Positions 47,038 to 55,403 of a stretch of DNA of 64,000 nucleotides are shown here, piece by piece (position 1 is the stretch's first letter; each line of letters starts with the position of its first letter). The DNA lies in the NCBI RefSeq assembly GCF_002245215.1, contig NZ_NPMR01000002.1, positions 124,001 through 188,000 on the forward strand. Direction: 5' to 3'. A model generated the notes under the pieces. It was not told the origin of the DNA and made no database searches. It was given only the letters and a program-made list of their open reading frames with translations. The DNA comes from Microbacterium sp. Yaish 1. GTDB lineage: Bacteria > Actinomycetota > Actinomycetes > Actinomycetales > Microbacteriaceae. Made by a program: the position numbers and the translations under genes.

Positions 47038-47411
47038 AGCGGCTCTCCTTGGGTCGTGGGTTCCGATGGGATCCGGAACGACTCGACCTTACATCAGGGT
47101 GGTGCTAGACCCCGTTCACCTTTCCATCGAAGGTGACCGTGGGCCTTTGTGATTGCAGTGCAAGGTGTTGGTGGATGGTTTCGATCGAGTGCCCGGCGTG
47201 CCGGTTGACGCACCGCGCAGAGGGCGAGCCTCACCCGGTGCACGATGACAACCCCACGGGCGCGATTGTTGCCGACATGTAACGGTTTGGGCCTGGATGC
47301 GGTCACAGGACGGGAGCGCGCTTATCGTCGGGGGTATATCCCGTGCTCCGGACACCGGTGTGTCTTCGCCGCCGTCGACCGTGAGCGCGTACCCGTCACC
47401 CAGGAGGAAAC
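47038..47411. other. Divergent control region of the peptide locus
   Basis: This 374-base gap separates the peptidase operon (minus) from the first peptide transporter operon (plus). Minus side: TAAGGT at 47091-47086 as a -10 box. A clean inverted repeat, TCACCTT (47116-47122) and AAGGTGA (47130-47136), lies 25 bases beyond and could be an operator. Plus side: TATATC at 47335 is a possible -10, and AGGAGG at 47402-47407 is the ribosome binding site of the binding-protein gene. No coding frame looks real. Confidence 0.5.
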
Positions 47412-49022
47412 ATGTCGAGACGACGTTGGGGAGTCGGCGCGATCGCGCTGGTGTCCGCCGTCACGCTCACGCTGGCCGGTTGCTCGGCCGGCGGCGACAG
47501 CAACACGGGCGGGGGCTCCAACGCCTCCGCGATCATCACCACGAACGGCACCGAGCCGCAGAACCCGCTGCTGACGTTCGGCACCACCGAGACCGGCGGC
47601 GGCCGCATCCTCACCTCGATGTACGCGGGCCTGGTCAGCTACAAGGCCGACGGCACGATCGAGAACGAGGTCGCTTCCTCGATCGAGAGCGATGACAACG
47701 TCGTCTGGACGATCACCGTCGCCGACGGCTGGAAGTTCACCAACGGTGAGGAGATCACCGCTCAGACGTTCGTCGATACCTGGACCGCCGGCGCGCAGGA
47801 CGAGAACGGCGCGTACTGGTTCTACACGATCGAGGGCGCGTCCGACGACGGCAGCACCGCACCCACCGGCCTCACGGTCGTCGACGACATGACCTTCACG
47901 GTCACCCTCAAGGCTCCCGACGCGGACTTCCCGCTGCGCCTCGGCTACACGGCTTACATGCCGCTGCCGTCCGTCGCGTTCGAGGACCTCGAGGCGTTCG
48001 GCGAGAACCCCGTCGGCAACGGCCCGTACATGCTCGACGGCGAGGGCGCATGGCGCCACAACGAGGGCATCAACCTCGTGCCGAACCCCGACTACAAGGG
48101 TGTGCGCGAGGTCAAGAACGACGGTCTGAACATCGTCTTCTACACCTCTCTCGAGTCGGCCTACGCCGACGCGCAGGGCGGCAACCTCGACGTGCTCGAT
48201 ACTGTTCCCGACACCGCGTTCGCGACCTACGAGACGGACTTCCCGGAGCGTTCGGTCAACCAGCCCGCGGCGATCTACCAGGGCTTCAACATCCCCTTCT
48301 ACCTGCCGAACTTCGGCAACGACGAAGAGGGGCAGCTGCGTCGCGCGGCGATCTCGATGGCGATCAACCGCGAAGAGATCACCGACACGATCTTCCAGGG
48401 CACCCGCACGCCGGCCACCGACTTCACGTCGCCGGTCGTCGAGGGCTGGAGCGACGACCTGCCCGGCTCGGAGGTCCTCGAGTACAACCCCGAAGAGGCG
48501 AAGGCGAAGTGGGCCGAGGCCGAGGCGATCAGCCCGTACGCCGGACCGTTCACCATCACGTACAACTCCGACGGCGGCCACCAGGCCTGGGTGGATGCTG
48601 TCGCGAACAGCATCGCCAACACGCTCGGTATCGAGGCGGTCGGTTCGCCGCAGCCGACGTTCGCCGCTGCGCTCGACCTGCGCACGAGCGGCACCCTCAC
48701 CGGCGCCACCCGCGCCGGATGGCAGGCGGACTACCCGTCGCAGGGTAACTTCCTGTCGGCGCAGTACAGCACCGGCGCCAGCTCGAACTACGAGGGCTAC
48801 ACCAACCCCGAGTTCGACCAGCTGCTGACCCAGGCTGCATCGGCTCCGTCCATCGAGGACGCTGCCGGCCTGTACGAGCAGGCTCAGGAAATCCTGATGC
48901 GCGATCTGCCCAGCGTTCCGCTGTGGTACCAGAACGCCGTCGGTGTCTGGGGCGAGGGCGTCGACAACGTCGTCTTCGGCTGGGACTCGGTGCCGCTCTA
49001 CAACCAGGTCACCAAGGGCTGA
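47412..49022 (+). CDS. ABC transporter substrate-binding lipoprotein (oligopeptide type), first operon
   Basis: A 536-residue solute-binding protein, cluster C (DppA/OppA-like). The signal sequence ends with the lipobox LAGC (Cys about 24), so it is anchored to the outer face of the membrane. The body shows ITTNGTEPQNPLLTFGT, YMPLPSVAFEDL and the late LPSVPLWYQNAVG typical of peptide-binding proteins. It is followed after a hairpin by two permeases and a double ATPase. The substrate is likely peptides, though such proteins may also take nickel or sugars. Confidence 0.92.
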   Translation: MSRRRWGVGAIALVSAVTLTLAGCSAGGDSNTGGGSNASAIITTNGTEPQNPLLTFGTTETGGGRILTSMYAGLVSYKADGTIENEVASSIESDDNVVWTITVADGWKFTNGEEITAQTFVDTWTAGAQDENGAYWFYTIEGASDDGSTAPTGLTVVDDMTFTVTLKAPDADFPLRLGYTAYMPLPSVAFEDLEAFGENPVGNGPYMLDGEGAWRHNEGINLVPNPDYKGVREVKNDGLNIVFYTSLESAYADAQGGNLDVLDTVPDTAFATYETDFPERSVNQPAAIYQGFNIPFYLPNFGNDEEGQLRRAAISMAINREEITDTIFQGTRTPATDFTSPVVEGWSDDLPGSEVLEYNPEEAKAKWAEAEAISPYAGPFTITYNSDGGHQAWVDAVANSIANTLGIEAVGSPQPTFAAALDLRTSGTLTGATRAGWQADYPSQGNFLSAQYSTGASSNYEGYTNPEFDQLLTQAASAPSIEDAAGLYEQAQEILMRDLPSVPLWYQNAVGVWGEGVDNVVFGWDSVPLYNQVTKG

Positions 49023-49047
49023 GTTCGGCTCCAGGCGATCATCGAGT

Positions 49048-49083
49048 ACGGTGTCCGGGGCGCATTCGCGTCCCGGACACCGT
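49048..49083 (+). terminator. Strong hairpin between binding protein and permease genes (first operon)
   Basis: A 12-bp perfect outer stem (49048-49059 with 49072-49083) continues inward through a G-U pair and three more pairs to an ATTC loop, 16 bp in all. Lying inside the operon without a T-tract, it may act as a partial terminator or protect the binding-protein mRNA. Confidence 0.7.
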
Positions 49084-49138
49084 GCTGACCGGGGCCTCTC
49101 GCCCTCACTACCCGAACCCATTTAGGAACTATTCGTCG

Positions 49139-50068
49139 ATGCTCTGGTTCATCGGTCGGCGGCTGCTGCAGCTGATCCCCGTCTTCTTCGGGGCGACCCT
49201 TCTCATCTACGCCCTCGTCTTCCTCTTGCCGGGAGACCCGATCGCCGCCCTGTACGGCGAGCGTCAGCCGTCTCCCGCCGTCATCGAGGCGGTGAGGGCG
49301 CAGTACAACCTCGACAAGCCGTTCATCGTGCAGTACTTCCTGTACATCGGGGCGCTGCTGCAGGGTGACTGGGGCACGACGTTCTCGGGGCGCCCCGTCA
49401 TCGACGTCATGGCTCAGGCGTTCCCCATCACGCTGCGACTGGCCGTCCTCGCCCTCGCGATCGAAGCGTTCTTCGGGATCGTCGTCGGTCTCATCGCCGG
49501 CCTGCGCAAGGGCAAGCTCTTCGACGCCACCGCCCTGGTCGTCAGCCTGCTCCTCATCTCCGTGCCGACCTTCGTCATCGGTTTCGTTCTGCAGTACATC
49601 CTCGGCATCCAGCTCGGATGGTTCCGAACCACCGTCAGTGCCGGTGCGCCCTGGAACGAGCTCCTCCTGCCGGCGATCGTGCTCGCGACGGTCTCGTTCG
49701 CGTACATCGTCCGCCTCACCCGTTCCTCCGTCGCGGAGAACCTCTCGGCCGACTTCGTCCGCACGGCGACGGCCAAGGGCCTCAGCCGCCGTCGCGTCGT
49801 CACGGTGCACGTCCTGCGCAATTCGCTCGTCCCGGTGGTGACCTACCTGGGCGTGGATCTCGGATCGCTGATGGTCGGCGCGATCGTCACCGAGAGCATC
49901 TTCAACATCAACGGCGTCGGCGGCACGATCTATCGCGCCATCACGATCGGTGAGGGACCCACGGTCGTGTCCTTCGTCGCCATCATGGTCATCATCATCA
50001 TGCTGGCGAACCTGCTCGTCGATCTCCTGTACGCCTGGCTCGACCCGAGGATCCGCTATGCCAAGTAA
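49139..50068 (+). CDS. ABC transporter permease (DppB-like), first operon
   Basis: A 309-residue six-helix permease of the DppB/OppB group: helix 1 starts FIGRRLLQLIPVFFGATLLIYAL, followed by FLLPGDP, and the cytoplasmic EAA loop is FVRTATAKGLSRRRVVTVHVLRNSLVPV. It pairs with the next gene to form the membrane channel. The start at 49139 is chosen because the first helix begins there. Confidence 0.92.
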   Translation: MLWFIGRRLLQLIPVFFGATLLIYALVFLLPGDPIAALYGERQPSPAVIEAVRAQYNLDKPFIVQYFLYIGALLQGDWGTTFSGRPVIDVMAQAFPITLRLAVLALAIEAFFGIVVGLIAGLRKGKLFDATALVVSLLLISVPTFVIGFVLQYILGIQLGWFRTTVSAGAPWNELLLPAIVLATVSFAYIVRLTRSSVAENLSADFVRTATAKGLSRRRVVTVHVLRNSLVPVVTYLGVDLGSLMVGAIVTESIFNINGVGGTIYRAITIGEGPTVVSFVAIMVIIIMLANLLVDLLYAWLDPRIRYAK

Positions 50069-51008
50069 TCTCCGCCGGAATCAGGAACACTTCGTCGCTC
50101 CCGAGGAGGAGACGCCGCTCCAGGCGATCGACGCCGTCTCGACCGATGACAAGCCGCGCACGGTCTGGAGCGACGCGTGGCAGTCGATGCGCCGCCGGCC
50201 CATGTTCTGGGTCTCCGCCGTGCTCATCGTGCTGATCCTCGTCGTCGCGATGTTCCCCGGGCTCTTCTCGCCCGTGTCGCCGACCGCGAACTGTCAGCTG
50301 GCCGACAGCAACGCCGGGCCGCGTGCCGGACACATCTTCGGATTCACCCGCCAGGGATGCGATGTCTACGCCCGCGTGATCTACGGCACGCAGTCGTCGG
50401 TCATGGTCGGCTTCATCGCGACGCTCATGGTCACGATCTTCGGCTCGATCGTCGGCGCCCTCGCCGGATACTACGGCGGCATCCTCGACGCGATCCTGTC
50501 GCGCGTGGCGGACATCTTCTTCGCCATCCCCACCGTGCTCGGTGCCATCGTCTTCATGTCGGTCGTGCCCGACCGGACGCCGCTCGTCGTCGCCCTCGTG
50601 ATCGCGGTCTTCGCGTGGCCTCAGATCGCTCGCATCATGCGCGGCGCGGTCCTGACGGCGAAGCAGGCCGACTACGTCGTGGCATCCATCGCGCTCGGCG
50701 TCTCGCGCTGGCGCGTGCTGCTGCGTCATGTGCTGCCGAACGCGATCGCGCCCGTCATCGCCGTGGCCACGGTGTCGCTCGGAACCTTCATCGTCGCCGA
50801 GGCGACCCTGTCGTTCCTCGGCATCGGCCTGCCCGGGACGGTGATGAGCTGGGGCAACGACATCAACTCCGCGCGCCAGTCGCTCACCACGAGCCCCATG
50901 GTGCTGATCTACCCCGCCGCCGCTCTGTCGGTGACGGTCCTGTCCTTCCTCATGCTGGGTGACGTCGTGCGCGATGCCCTCGACCCGAAGGAGCGTGCGC
51001 GCCGATGA
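50058..51008 (+). CDS. ABC transporter permease (DppC-like), first operon
   Basis: A 316-residue permease with a cytoplasmic N-terminus of about 50 residues (an OppC-type N domain, MRRRPMFWVSAVLIVLILVVAMF) and an extracytoplasmic loop with a cysteine pair (NCQLADSN ... RQGCDVY). The EAA loop is DYVVASIALGVSRWRVLLRHVLPNAIAP. It overlaps dppB by 11 bases and the ATPase gene by four. Confidence 0.92.
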   Translation: MPSNLRRNQEHFVAPEEETPLQAIDAVSTDDKPRTVWSDAWQSMRRRPMFWVSAVLIVLILVVAMFPGLFSPVSPTANCQLADSNAGPRAGHIFGFTRQGCDVYARVIYGTQSSVMVGFIATLMVTIFGSIVGALAGYYGGILDAILSRVADIFFAIPTVLGAIVFMSVVPDRTPLVVALVIAVFAWPQIARIMRGAVLTAKQADYVVASIALGVSRWRVLLRHVLPNAIAPVIAVATVSLGTFIVAEATLSFLGIGLPGTVMSWGNDINSARQSLTTSPMVLIYPAAALSVTVLSFLMLGDVVRDALDPKERARR

Positions 51009-52729
51009 GCGACACCACGTCCTCGGATGCCACGCCGCTGCTGGACATCCGCAACCTCCACGTCGGGTTCCAGACGAAGGCCGGACTCGTCCCGGCCGTC
51101 CGCGGCGTCGACCTGACGATCTACCCGCGCCAGTCGGTCGCGATCGTCGGCGAGTCCGGCTCCGGTAAGTCCACGACGGCGCAGGCGATCATCCGTCTGC
51201 TGCCGGGCACCGGGCGCATCACCGACGGCCAGATCATGTTCGAAGGCCGCGACCTCGCGGCACTGTCGAACCGCGAGCTGCAGGCCGTGCGCGGAGCGCA
51301 GATCGGCTATGTCCCGCAGGATCCCATGTCGAACCTCAACCCGGTCCTGACCGTCGGGTTCCAGGTGCGCGAGGCTGTCCGCTCGAACCGTAGCGCGACC
51401 GGTCGCGCCGCGGTCCGCGACCGTGCCGTCGAGGTCCTCACCGAGGCGGGGCTGCCCGACGCCGCCGACCGGATGCGGCAGTACCCGCACCAGTTCTCCG
51501 GCGGCATGCGTCAGCGTGCCCTCATCGGAATCGGTCTGTCCGCGCGCCCGAAGCTCCTGATCGCCGATGAGCCGACGTCGGCCCTGGACGTCACCGTGCA
51601 ACGCCAGATCCTCGACCACCTCGGCACGCTCACCACGGACTTCGGCACCTCGGTGCTGTTCATCACCCACGACCTCGGCCTGGCAGCCGAGCGGGCCGAG
51701 CACCTGGTCGTGATGTACCGCGGTCGCGTGGTCGAGTCGGGTCCGTCGCAGGAGATCCTCGCCGATCCCAAGCACCCCTATACGAAGCGACTCGTGTCCG
51801 CGGCCCCGAGCCTCGCCTCACGTCGCATCCAGGCGGTGCGCCACCACGAGGACGTCGACGTCTTCGGCGCGGGGGAGCAGTTCCTCGCCCGCGCCGAGGA
51901 GCGCGAGGCCGAGGCGGAGGCGGTCGCTGCGCGCAGCGATTTCATCGACATCCGCAACGCGCGACGTGTCTACAAGGTGCGCACCGGCGGCCTCTCGTCC
52001 AAGCAGATCGTCGCGGTCGACGACGTCAGCATCCAGGTGGCGAAGGGAACGACGACCGCGATCGTCGGAGAGTCGGGGTCGGGTAAGTCCACGCTCGCCA
52101 AGCTCTTCCTGCAGCTGGAGCAGCTGACGTCGGGCGAGATCCACTTCGACGGCAAGAAGCTCGGCGGGCTCAGCCGCGCCGAGGAGCTCGCTTTCCGCCG
52201 CCGGGTCCAGCCGGTCTTCCAGGACCCGTACGGCACCCTCGACCCGCAGTACAGCGTCGGCGACACGATCGCCGAGCCCATGCGGGTGCACAAGTTCGGC
52301 ACCCAGAAGGAGCGGTCGGCCCGGGTACGCGAGCTGCTCGACCAGGTGTCGCTTCCGGCAGCGGCGAAGGATCGCTATCCGAGCGAGCTCTCGGGCGGTC
52401 AGCGTCAGCGCGTCGCGATCGCGCGCGCCCTCGCGCTCAAGCCCGACGTGCTCGTCCTCGACGAGGCGGTCTCGGCCCTCGATGTGCTGGTGCAGGGGCA
52501 GATCCTGAACCTGCTGACGGAACTGCAGACGGAGCTCGACCTGACCTATCTGTTCATCACCCACGACCTCGCGGTCGTGCGTCTCGTGGCCGACAACGTC
52601 TCGGTCATGCGACGGGGTCGCCTGGTCGAATCGGCGACGACCGACGAGGTCTTCGACCGCTCGACCGAGGAATACACGCGCGAACTGCTCGCGGCCATCC
52701 CCGGCGCCGGATTCCAGTTCGGCGTCTGA
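51005..52729 (+). CDS. Fused double ATPase of the first peptide ABC transporter
   Basis: A 574-residue protein that joins DppD- and DppF-like halves. Half 1: Walker A GESGSGKSTTAQ (about residue 53) and signature SGGMRQRALIG. Half 2: Walker A GESGSGKSTLAK (about 357) and signature LSGGQRQRVAIA. Each half has the DEP/DEA Walker B and an H-loop TITHDL-type motif. It would power uptake through the two upstream permeases. Confidence 0.93.
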   Translation: MSDTTSSDATPLLDIRNLHVGFQTKAGLVPAVRGVDLTIYPRQSVAIVGESGSGKSTTAQAIIRLLPGTGRITDGQIMFEGRDLAALSNRELQAVRGAQIGYVPQDPMSNLNPVLTVGFQVREAVRSNRSATGRAAVRDRAVEVLTEAGLPDAADRMRQYPHQFSGGMRQRALIGIGLSARPKLLIADEPTSALDVTVQRQILDHLGTLTTDFGTSVLFITHDLGLAAERAEHLVVMYRGRVVESGPSQEILADPKHPYTKRLVSAAPSLASRRIQAVRHHEDVDVFGAGEQFLARAEEREAEAEAVAARSDFIDIRNARRVYKVRTGGLSSKQIVAVDDVSIQVAKGTTTAIVGESGSGKSTLAKLFLQLEQLTSGEIHFDGKKLGGLSRAEELAFRRRVQPVFQDPYGTLDPQYSVGDTIAEPMRVHKFGTQKERSARVRELLDQVSLPAAAKDRYPSELSGGQRQRVAIARALALKPDVLVLDEAVSALDVLVQGQILNLLTELQTELDLTYLFITHDLAVVRLVADNVSVMRRGRLVESATTDEVFDRSTEEYTRELLAAIPGAGFQFGV

Positions 52730-52740
52730 GCCTCCGCAGT

Positions 52741-53295
52741 ATGCGCAAGACCTACCGGCCGGCGTCGGCGACCATCGCGGTCGCCGGCGCCGGCCTGCTC
52801 GGCGTCTTCCTCCTCGGCGACGCGTTCGTCCGGGGCGGCGTCGTGCAGGGACTGCTGCTGGCACCCTGGGTCCTCCTGGCGGTGTGGATGATCTACACGC
52901 TGCTCTACGCGCCGTTCATCGCGACCGACGAGAGCGCGATCGTCATAGCGAATCCGCTCAGGGTCACGCGTGTGCCCTGGCCGTCGGTCGCCGATATCCG
53001 ATTGCGCTGGCAGGTCACCGTCGACACCGTCGATGGCCGCTCCATCTCCGCCTTCGGCGGTCCGTCACCCAGCAGGCCGTCCCGTGTCGGCCGTGGCGCC
53101 TGGTCCAGCGTCCGCGAAGAAGCGGAGCGGATGCCGACCGCCGTCCGCGAGCTCGAGGAGATCCGCTCGGCGTGGGAGGAGCACGCGCCCGAAGCCCCGA
53201 ACGAGGCGATCACCGCCAAGTGGAACCGCGCGGTCGTGGTGCCGCTCGCCGTCATCGTGCTCTGGGCTGCTGTCGCACTCGCTTTCGGCGGCTGA
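52741..53295 (+). CDS. PH-like domain membrane protein, unknown
   Basis: A 184-residue protein: two closely spaced N-terminal membrane helices (about 10-27 and 34-52), then a bacterial PH-like beta domain (ESAIVIANPLRVTRVPWPSVADIRLRWQVTVDTVDGRSIS) and a last C-terminal helix (about 162-182). This matches small actinobacterial PH-domain membrane proteins of unknown function. It follows the ATPase gene by 11 bases, so read-through is possible, but it is not a transporter part. Confidence 0.75.
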   Translation: MRKTYRPASATIAVAGAGLLGVFLLGDAFVRGGVVQGLLLAPWVLLAVWMIYTLLYAPFIATDESAIVIANPLRVTRVPWPSVADIRLRWQVTVDTVDGRSISAFGGPSPSRPSRVGRGAWSSVREEAERMPTAVRELEEIRSAWEEHAPEAPNEAITAKWNRAVVVPLAVIVLWAAVALAFGG

Positions 53296-53429
53296 ACCGG
53301 ATCCTGCGCTGCATCATCCCCGCATCGTCTGCCGGCACGCGGGTTCCGGACTGCCTATGTGCTCAGCCGGCGTAAGCCGCGGTGAGCAAGGCGTACGCCG
53401 ATCGCGGCATGCGTAGGACACATTTTGCT

Positions 53430-53463
53430 AACGAACTCGTTTCGCGCAACACGTTGGAAACGA
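53430..53463. promoter_or_regulatory. Overlapping palindromes upstream of the second peptide operon
   Basis: AACGA-AC-TCGTT (53430-53441) is a palindrome, and TCGTTTC (53437-53443) pairs with GAAACGA (53457-53463), with an inner CAAC/GTTG. The two share the middle arm, as in operators bound by dimeric repressors. They lie about 100 bases before the binding-protein gene. Confidence 0.45.
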
Positions 53464-53566
53464 ACGCACGCAAGGGTAGTGGTCATCTGAACTCGGCGAC
53501 CGTGTCGCTGAGCGGGGAGCGGAAAGGTCTTCCGTCGCCCGGATCATCAAGAGAACAGGAGTGGGA

Positions 53567-55291
53567 ATGCGTTTCACGCGTATCTCCATGGCGGGCGCGA
53601 GCGCCGCTGCCCTGGCGCTCGTCGTCGCCGGCTGTGCGCCGGCGGACGGCGGCGAACAGGAGACGACGACGGCGAGCCAGTCCATCGCCGTTTCGGTCGG
53701 TCCGAACGACTTCATCAGCTACAACGGCTTCACGCCCGAGACGTACTCGACGTACAACTCGGCGATCGTGGACCGGCTCCTCGCGGGCTTCAGCTACTTC
53801 GACGAGGTCGGCGCCATCCAGCCGAACACCGATCTGGGCTCGTACGAGCTGATCTCGGAAGACCCGATGGTCGTCGAGTACACCATCGCCGACGACGCGA
53901 AGTGGTCCGACGGCACGCCCATCACGGTCGCCGACGCCGTTCTCGCCTGGGGCGTCCAGAACCCCAACCTCGCCGGTGCCGAGGGCCCGCTGTTCAACTC
54001 GGTCTCGCAGGACCTCGGTGACACCGTCCCCGCCGGTCCGCAGGGCGACGCCGACGCCAAGTCGTTCACGGTCGAGTTCGCGGCGCCGGACCCCGACTGG
54101 CAGATCCAGACCTGGATGCTCAGCCCGGCGCACGTCGTCGCCGAGCAGGGCGGCCTGTCGACCGAGGAGCTCGTCGAGGCCATCCGCGGCGGCGACGCCG
54201 CCGCCCTCGCCGACGCGGCCGAGTTCTGGAACACCGGATGGAACACCGCTCCCGGCACGCTGCCGGACGAGGCGCTCATCCCCAGCTCCGGTCCGTACGT
54301 CCTCTCGTCGTGGGAGGCCGGCCAGTCGGTGACCCTCAAGCGCAACGAGAACTACTACGGCGAGCCTGCGGCCAACGACGAGCTCGTCATCCGCTTCGTC
54401 GCGCAGGACGCCATGGTCCAGGCGCTGCAGAACGGTGACCTCGACGTCATCGCCCCGCAGCCCTCGGTCGACACCGTCTCGCAGATCGAGGAGCTCGGCG
54501 ACGCCGCTCAACTTCTCACCGGCCAGACGCTCACCTGGGAGCACCTCGACTTCAACTTCAAGGGCAACGCGTCGCTCGCGAACAGCCTCGAGCTGCGTCA
54601 GGCGTTCGCGATGTGCGTGCCGCGCCAGCAGATTGTCGACAACCTCATCAAGCCGGTCAGCTCGGATGCCGAGGTCATGAACGCTCGCGAGGTGTTCCCG
54701 TTCCAGGAGAACTACGACGAGGTCGTCTCGGCCGCGTACGACGGCCGCTACGACGAGCCCAACCTCGAGGAGGCCAAGGCTCTCGTCGACGCTGCCGGCG
54801 CCGCCGGCACCGTCGTCCGCATCGGCTACTCGGCGCCGAACCCGCGTCGTGCCGACGAGGTCGCCCTCATCAAGTCGTCCTGCGACCAGGTCGGCTTCGA
54901 GATCCAGGATGTCGGCAACGCCGACTTCTTCCAGCCCGGTGGTACCCAGGAGCGCGGCGACTACGACGTGGCTCTGTTCGCCTGGGCAGGCTCCGGCCAG
55001 ATCACGTCGGGCCAGAACATCTACGCCACCGACAAGCCGCAGAACTACGGCGGCTACTCGAGCCCGGTCGTCGACCAGGCCTGGGAGACGCTCGTGACGA
55101 GCCTCGACGAGTCGGTCCACCTCGAGCAGACGAAGATCATCGAGAAGCAGCTGTGGGATGACCTGTTCGGCATCCCGCTGTTCGCCCACCCCGGTGTCGA
55201 CGCTGCTGCCGCCGACATCGAGAACGCTCAGCACTCGGTGGGCCAGAGCGGCATCATGTGGAACGCCGAGAAGTGGTCGCGCGCAGAATAA
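53567..55291 (+). CDS. ABC transporter substrate-binding lipoprotein (oligopeptide type), second operon
   Basis: A 574-residue cluster C binding protein. The signal sequence ends at VVAGC (lipobox), followed by a short acidic linker. It begins ISYNGFTPETYSTYNS and has the WSDGTPITVADAVLAW and SSGPYVLSSWEAGQSVTLKRNENY blocks common to peptide-binding proteins. The ATG at 53567 follows AGGAG at five bases; GTG at 53561 is an alternative. It differs clearly from the first operon's protein, so the two systems probably take different substrates. Confidence 0.92.
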   Translation: MRFTRISMAGASAAALALVVAGCAPADGGEQETTTASQSIAVSVGPNDFISYNGFTPETYSTYNSAIVDRLLAGFSYFDEVGAIQPNTDLGSYELISEDPMVVEYTIADDAKWSDGTPITVADAVLAWGVQNPNLAGAEGPLFNSVSQDLGDTVPAGPQGDADAKSFTVEFAAPDPDWQIQTWMLSPAHVVAEQGGLSTEELVEAIRGGDAAALADAAEFWNTGWNTAPGTLPDEALIPSSGPYVLSSWEAGQSVTLKRNENYYGEPAANDELVIRFVAQDAMVQALQNGDLDVIAPQPSVDTVSQIEELGDAAQLLTGQTLTWEHLDFNFKGNASLANSLELRQAFAMCVPRQQIVDNLIKPVSSDAEVMNAREVFPFQENYDEVVSAAYDGRYDEPNLEEAKALVDAAGAAGTVVRIGYSAPNPRRADEVALIKSSCDQVGFEIQDVGNADFFQPGGTQERGDYDVALFAWAGSGQITSGQNIYATDKPQNYGGYSSPVVDQAWETLVTSLDESVHLEQTKIIEKQLWDDLFGIPLFAHPGVDAAAADIENAQHSVGQSGIMWNAEKWSRAE

Positions 55292-55316
55292 ACGTATTCT
55301 GTCTCTGACACGACCA

Positions 55317-55352
55317 GAGTGTGGGCCGTCGCTGCGGTGACGGCCCACACTC
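55317..55352 (+). terminator. Strong hairpin between binding protein and permease genes (second operon)
   Basis: A perfect 14-bp stem (55317-55330 with 55339-55352) with an 8-base loop lies in the same place as the hairpin of the first operon. There is no T-tract, so partial termination or mRNA protection is more likely than a full stop. Confidence 0.7.
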
Positions 55353-55403
55353 CCGTGAGGGGCACACGTGTGCCCCGCGTACGACCAAGGGACCTCGACT
55401 TCC

